64,000 bases of DNA from Gymnopilus junonius. Taxonomy: Eukaryota; Basidiomycota; Agaricomycetes; Agaricales; Galerinaceae. The translations under genes and the position numbers were made by a program. Positions 1-11,361 of the stretch are shown in pieces; position 1 is the stretch's first letter; each line of letters begins with the position of its first letter. Below the pieces are notes generated by a model. The model ran no database searches. It was not told the DNA's origin and saw nothing but the letters and a program-made list of their open reading frames with translations. The stretch is from positions 1,364,001-1,428,000 of the forward strand of contig JADNYJ010000001.1 of NCBI GenBank assembly GCA_015501075.1, given 5' to 3'.

Positions 1-1162
1 CTGCACAAGTTGGGATCGAATTGGAAGGACCGAACTTGCTGAGCAATATGGTGGCTACCATTGCTCTCCATTGCTTCACTTTTGTAAAATCGAGAGGTTT
101 TTTAGTGCTCTGGTGTATGATATGGTCGACGTCGGTTCTAAGGTGAATGCAGTCTGCATGGCGATACCTTCCGTCGCTTTGCGGATCTGTAACGTTCAAT
201 TCACTTGTATCCTTTTGATGAAATGTCATTTAACGGATATACAGAGTTGACGATGCATCTGGGATCATGTCTACAATCTGGCGCATCTTCGAAATTCCCG
301 GTTTTCGCTCAAGCAGCCTAGTGCCCAGGAGCTCCAATGAAATGGGGCCTCATGTGTAGTCTGCAACCAGTGTACAGCCAGCCACGGGGCAAAATGGGCA
401 TTCTCTGTCTTCGTGCTATACCTCAGTACTTGTCATTTACCGTCCCACGCGGCGGCTCTGATATGCATGTGGCTCTTTCTCTCGGTCATTGCATGTATGC
501 ATAATTACTGACTGGGAGCGTTCAGTTGACACCATACTCTTGAAATTTTGAAAGATTGGGAAAGATTCGCTTCATCCTAGTTTGTGACAGTCTGGTGTAA
601 CGAATAGAGCCCAGGCGACATGGTTTTCGATTCGTTAGCTGCTCTTACCCAACTTTTCCAAGTAAATCAAATAGAGTATGACTATGTTCCACTGAGAACA
701 TTCAAATTGAAGTTACAACACTTGAAGCTGCCACTGCGGTGGGGTCTTTCTGTCAGTGTAAATTATTCATATCTGCAAACTTGGTCCCGCGAGAAAACCC
801 ATTTGAACTTGGGCTTGAGCTTGAGCTTGAGGATTTAACCACAAAACTGGATTCTGGGAACTCTCGCTGATGATCTATCTAAACATAGAGGCCCGTGTTC
901 TGATTCGATGATCTTGCTATCCACCACCTCGTTTATTCATCTGATATTCAGTATCACTACCGTTTGGGGCAGCTTATAACATCACTAAGTTGCCAAAGTT
1001 TTTTTAGATATGTCCATAAAATTCGAAGATTCTCCACGTCACTTCAAGGCTATACAACTGTGCTCTGACATGGAGGCACCAAGAAACGATCATTCCATCG
1101 ACGCGCGTGGGATCGCTTATACATCAGAGCGTCATCCGCTATCAAGTAATTATAGGATCTCC
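1..1162. other. Non-coding leader region, no gene recognised
   Basis: I see no convincing exon here on either strand. The open frames are short, lack family motifs and do not join across plausible splice sites. It may hold the end of a gene lying outside the window. Confidence 0.5.
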
Positions 1163-1380
1163 TACACTGCTGGCACTGAGTAGTGTTTCTTGAGGAAACA
1201 GTACCTAGGAAACACGTCATATGACTTTTTTTCCACTGTTTTCTTGAGAAACACTGGTCGGCCATACCAAATTAGGCAAGGCCGAATGCTGGTTTCTGGA
1301 GAAACACCTAAAAGAAATCAGGTGACGTGTTTCTTTCATGCTGTTTCCCAAAGAAACAGAGGTTGGTGCCAGCAGTGCTA
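1163..1380. repeat. Fold-back MITE with TA flanks and GTTTCT/AGAAAC palindromes
   Basis: The left end (TA then CACTGCTGGCAC) reappears inverted at the right end (GTGCCAGCAGTGC then TA). Just inside each end sits a TGTTTCTT-type palindrome: 1184-1200 on the left and 1341-1359 on the right. Two more copies of the same palindrome lie in the middle, at about 1237-1255 and 1291-1308. Inverted ends, a TA dinucleotide on both sides and about 218 bp with no coding capacity are the marks of a non-autonomous Tc1/mariner-like or fold-back MITE. The transposase source is not in the window. Confidence 0.6.
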
Positions 1381-1512
1381 TGGGCTTTGGGCTCTGTTAC
1401 TGTATGTATCTAAATGTCGACGCAATACTTCTTACGACGGGGGTGGCGATGTTGAGTCCTGGCAGGCTGTATAATAGAAACACTATAACGTAACGCCCAA
1501 AAAATGGTACAT

Positions 1513-2052
1513 TACTGTTGCATTTCATTCAATTCACCACCCCCTGTGACCTGTGACCTGCCCGGTGAAATGCCAGGTTCACCAGGTGGGCTTGGGACCT
1601 GTGACCTACCTAAAATTTCACCAGTCTTACAGAGTTGTTGTGGTGGACTGGTAGTATGCGTCAAAGTAGTTCAATGACTGCTCTAGGCAGTGGGTTCGAT
1701 TCTCACCTGATGTGTTATTTTTCGACTACTTACGTAGCAATCATCTGTCCGATTTTGGTAGCATGATATCAAACCCAGTTATGAAGACTCGGACATTGAC
1801 CTCTAAGCCACAAAATACTTAGTTTAACTAATTACAGTCTCACAACTTTTATTTCTAGTAATTTAAGAATGCCAGAGTGGCAGTTCACCAGTTCTGGGGT
1901 GATTTTTGCGATTTTAAGCGCAAAAATGACCAAATTTATGGCCATCAAATGGTTTCACCACTCAGCCTTGTGACCGCGGACAACTGTGACATTTCGCCGA
2001 TTTTGGAGGGCCTGTGACCCGTGACCGGTGAATTGAACGAAATGCAACAGTA
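1513..2052. repeat. 540-bp inverted-repeat element with CCTGTGACC repeats
   Basis: The first 26 bases (1513-1538, beginning TACTGTTGCATTTC) are repeated inverted at 2027-2052 with one mismatch. Inside both ends are runs of the motif CCTGTGACC / GGTCACAGG (1544-1562, 1610 area, 2011-2027). No ORF of a known transposase lies inside. A tRNA-like box sits in the left half. It is best described as a non-autonomous terminal-inverted-repeat element; the superfamily cannot be named because no clear target duplication is visible. Confidence 0.55.
1637..1711 (+). repeat. tRNA-like sequence (possible SINE head) inside the inverted-repeat element
   Basis: GGTTCGATTC at 1693-1702 matches the RNA polymerase III B box, and a weaker A-box-like stretch (TGGTGGACTGGTAG, 1641-1654) lies about 45 bp upstream, normal tRNA spacing. 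The flanking sequence does not pair into a good acceptor stem, so this is not called a functional tRNA gene. It resembles the degenerate tRNA-derived head of a SINE. Confidence 0.35.
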
Positions 2053-2844
2053 CCAGCCTATTGTGTGGCCATCCCTGATTCTGCTCCTCTGCACGTAGCT
2101 CTTCAGCAAGCATTGGCAATACGCCATCTAAAAAGGTGATAGATAACTGGTTCCATTTTGATTTTCCCTTCAAGCAGTATAAAATTTTAGCTCTACATTT
2201 CCTATCTTTTCTCGATGAAAGGGGATGGTTCATCAGGATTCTAAGATTGAGTACTCAACTAAATTTCTACTGTCCCCTCCTGAAGGTGTTACTACAAACT
2301 TCAAGTTCTTCCCTGTACATGCTATCAAAGCATATATAGGTATTACCATGCCATACAATCCTGATTTTATGATAGGCGCTCTTGGAGTTGTCAATCGCAA
2401 AATTCAAATACTTGTGTAGGTGTAAAAGCGACGATGCTAGCTCAAGTGAGAAGTTGGGACCCCATATTGATGACGATCCTAGGCATCTTCAGATTTTTAA
2501 CTGATATGACGACCAAAATGCTCTACCATCATTGACCGACCTTAGAACTCACGGGAAAATAGTAATCTACAGCCATAGATAATTCCGTGATGTTCGAAAC
2601 CAAAAGTGTTCTATATAGTAAAGCTAGAACCGAGCCAATATGTATGCTCATGAGATAAATCAAAAGGCCAAATTGGTCCTAGATGATCCTTTCAGAAGAT
2701 ATAGCTCGATCATCATCCTCTTATGTCGTCGAACGATATATATTAAATTTGAACTAGGACAATTATTGTAGATAATGGCTTTCGGCTCGCACACGGGGTC
2801 GAAGGGCCAGCGTAGGAATGACAGAGGCAGACAAAAAGATCGCA
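2053..2844. other. Gap with no recognised gene
   Basis: Only short open frames without motifs. The part nearest 2845 is presumably the 3' untranslated region of the ING gene transcribed leftward. Confidence 0.4.
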
Positions 2845-4424
2845 CTACTTTTTGCGACTCTTACGTTTCTCTGAAGGTATACTCTTATTTTTGGTGCATA
2901 CGGGACAGTACCATTTATCAGGCAATGGTGTCTTGACCCCGACGCAACTGATATGGAACTGAGAAATAAAACAAGTCAGTGTCGGTGAGAGGAACAAGAT
3001 GGCAGAAGTATAGAGAGGGTCTATCCGTAGCTCATCGGGTTCGGAGCATGGGTGAGAGTTACTCTCTATTTTGTCTCTTCACTTCCCAAGTGAACCCAGC
3101 ATTCCGGTTACGCGCACACCAAGAGAAATCCTTAGTGAGTCAAAAGTTGAATTACTCACCCACTGATATGGACAGTCAGGGTTGTCACACCCTATCATCT
3201 TTAGAGATCGAAATCAGCAAAGTGAACTCCAAATGCAAGGCGGAAAGTCTCACATCTCCGTAGCTTTGTTTGTGGCAGAGGCAATAGAGTGTTGTATCAT
3301 CATCTACATCTTCTCCTTCAAGATCTTCTTCTCCCTCTGCATCGGCGTCAAGATCTTCTTCTTCCTGCCGTCGCTGTTGAAGATGGGAAGTCTGAGATTG
3401 GCGAGACAATCTAGAGCGGGAATGAGATGCCGACTCCCGCGCCACAGACGCCGGGACAGGACTCGGCAATTTTATGGATGTGTTTGTAGTCAAACGACGC
3501 TCTATAGGAGGTACATCAGAAACCTTCTTTCATATCATTTTCCAACTTACTTTTGTTGTATCCCGGTCCCGAAGCATTTGAGATAGAAATTAAGGCGTCT
3601 GGTTGGGCTGTGCTTACTGCACTGCGCAAGCTTTCTCCAATTTGGATCACTGGTGTGAGGCTAATCGGCGTCTCATGGCGCTTTATACTATACGGAGAGG
3701 CGGAGCGCAAAGAGTTTGTTGCTGCAATGTAGGAAGTGCGAATATCCTCGGCCGGTTCACCTTGCAATGTCCGTACCTTAGCGAGATCGACGTCAAGGCG
3801 CGCACGAGTACGGGTAATAAGCGTGATGATACGCTGGGCCAGCTCCATCTTATCTCCGTTAAGAGCGTCAATTTGAGCGTAAGCAGCGGAGATACGTTCA
3901 AGTGCTTGAGACTTCGAGTTTGGAGCTGGGGAATTCGTCCCACTCTTCTGCATGATATTCGGAGGCACCGAGACGAATCCTTGCTTGAGCATCAATTTCA
4001 TGCATTCCAATTGGTCTCTAGCGATATCTTGCTGGAGCTCTGTTTCTTGAATAAGTTTATGAACTTATGCCGCTAGAATATTGCACCAGCCTTGACATCT
4101 CTGATCTTTAAGTTTGATTTCTGAGAGGAGGTGCTGTACTTCGTGAGGTAGATTATCCAGACCTACATCAAAATAGGAATTAATGCCCGAATGGGTTACC
4201 AGGAACGATAATCATGATGAGAATAAAGACCCCGCCAATCTGCATCTAGATCTGGAAGGGGCTGCTGGGAATTATCACCTCAGCGGTTAAGCAAGGTCCA
4301 CATGACGCGGCTGCGATTTGGAGACACAGTAGTCAAGAATAACACGATACTAACTTGTGATAAATTCAGAAGCGACACTCGCAGCCTCCTCGAAATTGGG
4401 AACAGATTGAGTGGTGAGACTCAT
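2845..4424 (-). CDS. ING-family PHD-finger protein (Yng/Pho23-like histone reader)
   Basis: ING proteins are subunits of histone acetyltransferase or deacetylase complexes; their PHD finger reads methylated H3K4. Six exons can be spliced in frame (4355-4424, 4091-4162, 3551-4039, 3254-3501, 3160-3198, 2845-2958), giving 343 residues. The N-terminus shows the ING helical domain (SLDNLPHEVQHLLSEI, then KDQRCQELQQDIARDQ). A serine/arginine-rich and acidic linker follows. The C-terminus is a full Cys4-His-Cys3 PHD finger (YCLCHKQSYGD, GCDNPDCPYQW, FHISCVG, WYCPVC) with a basic tail, as in fungal ING proteins. The start is the first ATG before the ING domain. Intron 2 (4040-4090) begins with GC instead of GT. 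Which ING paralogue (NuA4, NuA3 or Rpd3 complex) cannot be told from sequence alone. Confidence 0.92.
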
Positions 4425-5806
4425 CTTGTGCTTGATTTGTTACGCAATTCGTTGATGGATCCCTGAATCCTGGGCCTTGTAACTTGGATGAACAGATTAT
4501 ATGCAATATTTAGTCGATTTTCCAGAGAAAACAGAATACGCTGCCGTTTTTGTTGTCGGAGATTGGAAGGACCAGGTAAAAGATGATCGCAGGAGAAGTT
4601 AGTTATTTACATCGACTGGATGTGGAGAGGAAGCGGCACGGGCCGTTCGCAATGTGCATTTGCTTGTCTTTATTTGGACCACACTCTTCATTGAGATCTT
4701 GCTCAAATAGGTTTCCTCCCGCCGAATCTCTACGCATTCATTGCAGCTCCGCTTACTGTCCTGCTCCAACAGGAACTTATTTGAGAAACGTTACAAATGG
4801 GCTATTGGAATTAGTAATATCAAAAACTCTACCTACGTCTTACCTGCGCATATGGTTTCACAAAGACCCACTGTAAACCACGAAGGTAAATTACAGCTTG
4901 TTAAAATGATACTATCTTATTTCACCCCCTTGTTTCCTCATAGAAGCATTTTCATGCCTCTATGTTACTCTCATGCTCTGTCATGATCAAATCTCCTCAG
5001 ATTAAATTTATCACCGGCGGCGATATTGCTGGATTTGAAAACCTGAAAATACGTCAGTTCTTACTCTCACAGCTTCAAAGGGCATCGAAAGCAAAAGAAT
5101 CTTCCCCTATTTTCTTCACACCTTCTAGTAACTTTCTATTTGGAGATTGGCCGACAATTTGGCTTTGAACCTTTGCACTGGGCGACAAGTGACTTCTGAG
5201 CTATACATGCCCTTGTAAATTTATGATTTTCCTGGTACCTGGACCAAACACATATTCAGACTATCGGCAAGGTTCTAGCGTCATTTGAATGCCATAACAG
5301 GCTAGGAGTATTGCAATGGGTTGAGACTACAGATACCGAGTGAGAAGCATTAGTGCCACACCAGCATTTTCCTATCGAGTAAGAAAACCACAATAAGACT
5401 ATGACAGGGTCATGTTTGAAAAATGTGTTCAGCATCGGATCCTTAATATGACCTCTTCGAGGAAGTATTCTGAGGGTGGTAGACCAAAGGGAGCGGTATG
5501 GTTCACTATAACAATAAAATCGACTGCTTTAAATTTCGTCAGCTGTGCTTCAATTGCTTTATAGAAACCTTACAGATGTTGTATCTTTAGAGTAATGAAG
5601 ATATAATGAAATAAGGGCGTCGACAATTCTAGGCCTAAATAGCTGATTAGACTATCCTACTATTTTTTAAAATCACAGAATACAAAAAAAACCTGATGGA
5701 AGGCCCACGCCACCAAAGCCTTAAGCTCAAGCTTCGACAGACCGGGGAAAATAACGAGCATGAAAAAAGGTTAGAGTTAGCGATGACACTATTTAGTCTT
5801 TTCGAC
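4425..5806. other. Intergenic region upstream of the ING gene and the MULE insertion
   Basis: No gene recognised. It should contain the ING promoter near 4425-4700. The last nine bases (5798-5806, CTTTTCGAC) are the left copy of the target duplication made by the MULE. Confidence 0.45.
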
Positions 5807-5825
5807 GGATAATTCTATTTGGCAA

Positions 5826-5849
5826 CCCCCCTTGCTCTGGCAAGGGGGG
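5826..5849. repeat. Subterminal GC hairpin of the MULE
   Basis: CCCCCCTTGC (5826-5835) and GCAAGGGGGG (5840-5849) form a perfect 10-bp stem with a TCTG loop directly inside the left terminal repeat. The right end has only a partial counterpart (CAAGGGGCTTGCC near 11115-11127). Confidence 0.7.
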
Positions 5850-6313
5850 GGTTTGTTTGGCAAGCCCTGCAAATACATCGAAAAGATTAGATGGCAATCC
5901 CTTGGAGGGCGGCCGGCTGCTGACCGAGCCTGGACGGTCATTTCACGTGTATGAGGATGCAGATTTGTCAGATGGCAACGGCTGCGAATCGCGCTTCGTG
6001 CAACGTTGATCATTGACGATCACTGGGGACCTGACGCAGTGTCCTCCTCCCTTCTTTTCTCCCATTCCTCACCTCTCTTTTGCTCTTTCTCGAGGCACTG
6101 GAAGACTCACTTCTTAAGTCTGGTATGGAGGGTCCTCCTTGGGTCGAAGGTTGGAAACTTAGACTGGGGCACTGCTAGTAGTCTGCCTACACTTTGGTAT
6201 GTCGATCGATCATTGCTTTCCGCTGGCAACAGATAAACTCATGTCCTTCTTCCCTAGCTTTTGTTGAGTTCTTCGAAATTCTGCATCCCCTAGCCCAGTC
6301 CGTCTGTTATTCG

Positions 6314-6320
6314 TATATAT
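6314..6320 (+). promoter_or_regulatory. Possible TATA box of the MULE gene
   Basis: TATATAT lies about 64 bp upstream of the chosen ATG at 6384, within the element's 5' leader. Position and sequence fit a core promoter; no other support. Confidence 0.3.
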
Positions 6321-6383
6321 GAGGCCCGCTGTACTGTATTTTGCCCACCTCCTGAATCTTATGACTTTTTTTCCTTCATTGTC

Positions 6384-9300
6384 ATGGCATATGACCAATT
6401 CTCCACCCCAAGCTCAACCGCACTCTATTCCGAAGGCTTCTTTGCATCGCTGACATTTGCACAGGTGGAAAACTTCTCATATCCACACATTGGGCTGCCT
6501 GCAATGGTGAAGGAATGGAAATTTTGTGCCGAAGTTCAGGCTAGTGGTCGTGCAACACTAGTACTTCCTAATGAACCTGTACCACCAATCTCTGCTCTGC
6601 AGCCTATTCTGCAATCCATGGAAAAGGCTTTTGCTGATGGGATGAGGTCGGTGATGATGATTTGCTCTGATCCTGTTCTTGGAGTCAGTGTAAATTTTTA
6701 TCACTTTTCAAAGGTATGTTGAACTCAGATAAACTGACTGGCATAGACTGATTTATTTGTCAGATATGCCTTTTCAAGCTTGTCAACAATCATGCTCAGC
6801 ATGTACAGTCAGCACGAGAGCTTCTGCACTACATCAAGCAACAAGCCTTGCTTCCGCCTTCATTTTTAGAATCATTCAAAGCATCTCACATCCTTGCTCC
6901 AATTGAAGGATTATGGACAAGCTGCATTCCCCTGTATAAGCTTCATGATTTTTTAGATGAAAACTGGCTCGAGGAGGATATCCTGAATGCACTTAGTGAA
7001 CTGTGCTATTTCCGTGAGCATGCCAACAGTGGCATGCCAGGCACTCCACCGTCCTTTCTTTTTTTCCCAACATATTTTTTTACAGAGGCCAGCCGGCTAT
7101 ACATGTCGCATCCGAGGGTTTTTAGCACACAACTCCTTAATATTCGCAGGCGTCTGTGCAACACTATGGTTCAGAAAGTGGCTTTTATAGTCCATAGCAG
7201 CAATCACTATACAGCGTACAGTCAAACTCAGCCTCAATTAGTACTGGAGCATGGAGATTCTTTGCACCATGCCCCAAGCCTGGGTATCCTCGACATTCTG
7301 AAATGGGTTTTTGCAGGCTTAGACGATGTGTATGCATCACCGACTCAGATTGTCAGTGGTGAAATTGCACATCAAGGACTTGGTGCTGGTGGAGAAGGGA
7401 GCTGTGCATTAGCTGCCCTTAATTTTATTGAGGTCCAGCTAGATGATAGCACTACCAGATGGACAGGTCCAAAAGCCAAATACTTTCATGACATCTCTCT
7501 CCAGGAACTGCTCATCTACCATTTGACTTCACGGGCTGCATTAGCTGAATGTACAACTGAATGCATGGAAGTCGAGTCTGGTGCAGTTCAAGTAGGCCCC
7601 AACTCAAATCTGGGATTCACAGGCTATAATGACTACAATTTACTTTCACCTTTGGTATGACTTTTTCGCGGCCATAGATTAATAAATCTCACTAATACCA
7701 GCTCATGACCAGGCCAATCACCCTATTTACAATTTTTTGCAAGCAATTTCGCAGCTTACAACCTTCAACTTGCCTCGAATGCCAGCCACACTCCCTCTTG
7801 TTGGTAATCTAGTGACACAGTACATTCCTCAGAAGCTTGCAGATGTTGCTACACATCCCCTTCTACCTGCATTCCAAATTGAGGCAGATATACGACCATC
7901 AACCCCTGTCAAAAATCATAGGCTTGTAGTCTCAAAAAGTTCACGATCTCCTTCACTCGAAATTATTTCTCCAAGTCACATCCGGCCTGTGAAACGTTGG
8001 AGAGGACCAAAACCTCTTATCTCATCACCATCTATACTATCCATCTCTGACTCTGATGAGGATGTGAAACCTCTTCGCCTAGCCAAAATTGAAGAAGATC
8101 AAAGACTTGTGCCTTCAAAGTCTGTTCTCCCCACCTGTAAAACCATTCAGACACCTCAAAAGAAAGATGATATCTTTTTCATCGATCTCACCACTCCAAA
8201 TCCCAGTCTCTCCAATATCAAGATAAAAACTGAGAAAAGAGTTCACAATGTTAAGCCTGCTCAGGGAGAAATTCTTGTCGGTCGGACATTTGCAAGCTTG
8301 GAGGATGGATTTCAGGCTGTCATTGAACAGCAGGCAGTGCTTGGGCACACCTGGATAAGAGGCCAGTCATACAAGGACTCGAATGGAATTGTAAAGAAAC
8401 TCACTGTACGGTGCAACCATTACCGTGAACCTCAGGAAACCCATAAAGTTAATATCGATCCCAATGAGCATCGCAAGAGCAAGAGCAAAAGAACTGACTG
8501 CAAGGCACATGTCAATATCACTCGTGTATCTTTGTCGACCTCATGGTATATTTCAACAGCTCTCCTAAACCATAATCATGAATGTGAAGTACATGAAGAT
8601 GATATTGCACCCCACCGCCCAACTGCAGAGGAGCGCGAGAAGGTTTCCAAGCTGGCAACTTCTGGACGGGCTAAATTTTCACGGTCCCAGATATCTGTGG
8701 TGCTAGCCAATGAAGGCCATTCACTGGAACCGCGTCAGATAACCAACATCGCAAATAAAGCCAGGCGTCAAGCAAAGGATGACATTAACAGCCATGGAGG
8801 AAATTTTGAGGCCATCATTGCAGACCTGCATGCCAAAGCTGCAGAAGACCGTGGGTGGAACCATCGATTGAAGCTGGATGCCAATGGCACAGTTGTTTGT
8901 CTCTGGTGGCAATCCCCCAAGCAATTTGGACTCACGAAATGCTTCAGTGACATTCTCATTAATGACAATGCAAACAACCGGAATGATGCTGGGTACTCCC
9001 TTAATATTGGAATTGGAATCGATAACTTTGGCAAATCACGAAACATTTGGTATGCACTGCAAGCATATGAAGATGCAGTCACACACAGTTGGGTTTTCCG
9101 TTGCCATTTGGAAGCTGCTGGAGCCCCACCAACTACCCTCATAACAGACCGCTCTCCAGCTCTTATCAGCAGTGCCATTCATGATCTGCCACTCACAGAT
9201 CATGTCTACTGTCTGTTTCACCTGGACGAGAATGTGACAAAGAACCTGTGCTCAAGGCTTGGAGCTGACTGGATAGATTTCCAATGTAATTTCTGGAAAG

Positions 9301-10884
9301 CATACAATGCAGTCTCTCCAGAAGAATTTGATCGACTCTGGAATAGGCTGACCTCTCGCTTTTCAGCAGCCAAGGAATATCTTGATAATGAACTCTATTC
9401 TTGCCGAGAAAAGTGGGCATGGGCATGGGTGAGCACGAAATTCACAGCTGGTGTGCGCACCAATGGGAGGGTTGAGGTTGAGAACAGAGTCAACAAAGGA
9501 TTTGCAGACCCAAAAACGTCCCTTTACCAGGCATACAAGAGGCTCAATGAATGAACTCAAGGTCAAGCTGCTGAGGATATGATCCGAGTTCGAGATGTAA
9601 GTGATTCAAGCAATGTTCAGTGTTCACGGCTCGCACCCTTAACTCACTCATACTTATTCCAGACTGCTCATCGACAACACCCATCCCCCATTGAACATGT
9701 TTTTCCAGGTCCTCTTGCTCTAATCCGTGAAAGAGCGGGTCCCTTTGCTCTAAATACATGCTACAGAGAGATGGAAGCAAGCAGATATTATCAGCCTGAA
9801 GCACTCCTTCTCCCGATTGGTATTAACTCATGGGTAAGTCATTTCTCAGTCCTGACAAATGTTAAACTGACATGCTTATTCTGCAGACAGAGTATGCTAT
9901 TGCTATTAGCGAGGAAGTCAGCTTTCAATGGCAAAATGGTGAAGAAAATGTGAGAGTCTGAGCTGATGCCCAGCATGTCAACTAATGGAGCTCCTGCTAC
10001 AGCATATGATTAACGACTTTACGAACGACTCGGCGTACATCTCGACTCGCTTCCTACTCCGCCTCATACAAAACCGAGGTCTCCGGGTCAAACAACTTCT
10101 TAAAATCACTCGTATTGGTGCCTCATCAACACCGCACTGCTTAGCCCTGCTCGACAATGGCAACTACTTATGTGACTGTTGCATGGGCACCAACTTGGGC
10201 ATTCCTTGCCGACATTACTTCGTTGCCCTCTCATCCGTCAAGGGCCTCAAATTTCACCTTGGACTCATAAGATCGAGGTACCCAATATACTGCTATGTCC
10301 TGGTAATAACAAACTGAAATATCTGTTTTCAAGATGGTATCAAGATCCAAATATTAATCTGGCAGACATACCGTCAACTGGCTGTGAGCACATCACTCAT
10401 GCAACCCGGGCTGACCTGGCCCAGTTGAACACCTCGCAGCTACCCTCGCTGATCATGTCAAACCCACTGGAAACACAGGCGCAGCTCCAGACACCACCAA
10501 CAATAACTGTTCCTGCACGGGAAGTTCTTCACACTGCAGAGGCAGCTTTACGACCTCTTCTTCATGGAATTCAGACAAGGGAACAGCTTGAAGAGCTGGT
10601 TGGTAGCCTTGTTGAGCTTAGGTGAGAAACCAGAAGTCAACTAACAGGAACAGACCTTTGATGACACTCGAAATAGGAATGATCAATTGGCCGAAGCAGA
10701 ACGAGAGAGAATACATGATCCACCAGTCCCAAATCCGAAAGGCAGACCAAGGACATTGAGGATCACAGGTGCAACTGAAGGACGACCTCGGGGCGGTGGT
10801 GCAGGCAATAGTGGAAAACGAGGGAAGTGCAGCATTTGCCATCAGTTAGGACACAATCGTGCTACCTGTCCCCAACGTCCTTAG
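6384..10884 (+). CDS. Ulp1-type cysteine protease fused to MULE transposase (one premature stop)
   Basis: Eight exons join in frame: 6384-6713, 6764-7654, 7713-9596, 9663-9833, 9887-9949, 10003-10277, 10334-10621, 10677-10884 (1369 codons). Residues 1 to about 400 resemble a C48/Ulp1 (SUMO protease-like) domain, with putative catalytic His258 (SNHYTAY), Asp275 (HGDSL) and Cys324 (GSCALAAL). Next come a FAR1/MULE-type DNA-binding stretch (KRTDCKAHVNI, NHNHECEVH) and a MULE transposase core (LINDNANN, LITDRSPAL with Asp886, YCLFHLDEN). Then follow a SWIM zinc finger (CDCCMGTNLGIPCRH) and a C-terminal CX2CX4HX4C zinc knuckle (CSICHQLGHNRATC). The transposase would cut and rejoin the element ends; the protease role is unknown. 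Codon 1021 (9552-9554) is TGA between LNE and TQGQAAEDM, where Arg is expected, so this copy is probably inactive. Confidence 0.88.
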
Positions 10885-11361
10885 TAAAGAGTAAATGATA
10901 GACTAAACAGAACTTACATGTAGACCCAGTAGACTACCAGGTGCAGCCATCCATCTTGCATCCATCCAGTTAGAGAATCGGTCACCGAGAGCATGAACAA
11001 CGATCGAGCTGGGAAAGGGAAAATGCATGAAATGTTGAAGTCGTCGGACTGCCACAGGGCCTGGGCAAAGGGCGCCATTGATCGTCATGTGAATCGCCGG
11101 ACCTCCGGCGTGTACAAGGGGCTTGCCAAATAGAATTATCCCTTTTCGATGATCACCTTCCAGGAAACAAATCCATGCTAGTCAGGCGCATCAATTAAGA
11201 ATATTTAAATGTGCCTTCAGCTTGAATGTTCAGGGTGTTCGTAAAACAAGGTCCCTATTCGAATTTCGGAAAAGCAAAAGAATGCCCCAAAAAAGAACCC
11301 GCTTGGTGCCATTAATATATGCACCTTAATTAGGAGGGCTGGCAAAATAAAAGAGTAGTAC

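Larger units (their letters stand above)
5807..11141 (+). mobile_element. Complete MULE (Mutator-like) DNA transposon, 5.3 kb
   Basis: Left end: GGATAATTCTATTTGGCAA followed by a C-rich run (5807-5831). The right end carries the same sequence inverted (about 11113-11141), forming terminal inverted repeats of roughly 28 bp. The flanks are CTTTTCGAC (5798-5806) and CTTTTCGAT (11142-11150): a 9-bp duplication matching at 8 positions, the usual size for Mutator-like elements. Between the ends lies one long spliced gene for an Ulp1 protease-MULE transposase fusion. A perfect 10-bp hairpin lies just inside the left end. The element is structurally complete, but its transposase has one premature stop. 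Confidence 0.9.

Noticed and set aside
1637..1711. Functional tRNA gene
   Set aside because: B box is good but no acceptor stem or proper anticodon arm can be folded.
4064..4096. 33-bp mini-intron in the ING gene
   Set aside because: It keeps frame but gives a poor ING match; the 51-bp GC-AG alternative gives the family consensus and a normal length.
5826..5849. GC hairpin as a transcription terminator
   Set aside because: It is the transposon's subterminal sequence in a eukaryote; no T-tract and no upstream gene.
9950..10002. Apparent stop codons after NGEEN in the MULE gene
   Set aside because: A 53-bp GT-AG intron with a CTAAT branch site removes them and joins EEN to HMINDFTNDSAYIS in frame.
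10903..11088. Leftward 61-codon frame inside the MULE right end
   Set aside because: It looks coding-like but lies wholly in the element's subterminal region and matches nothing; no start or exon partner.
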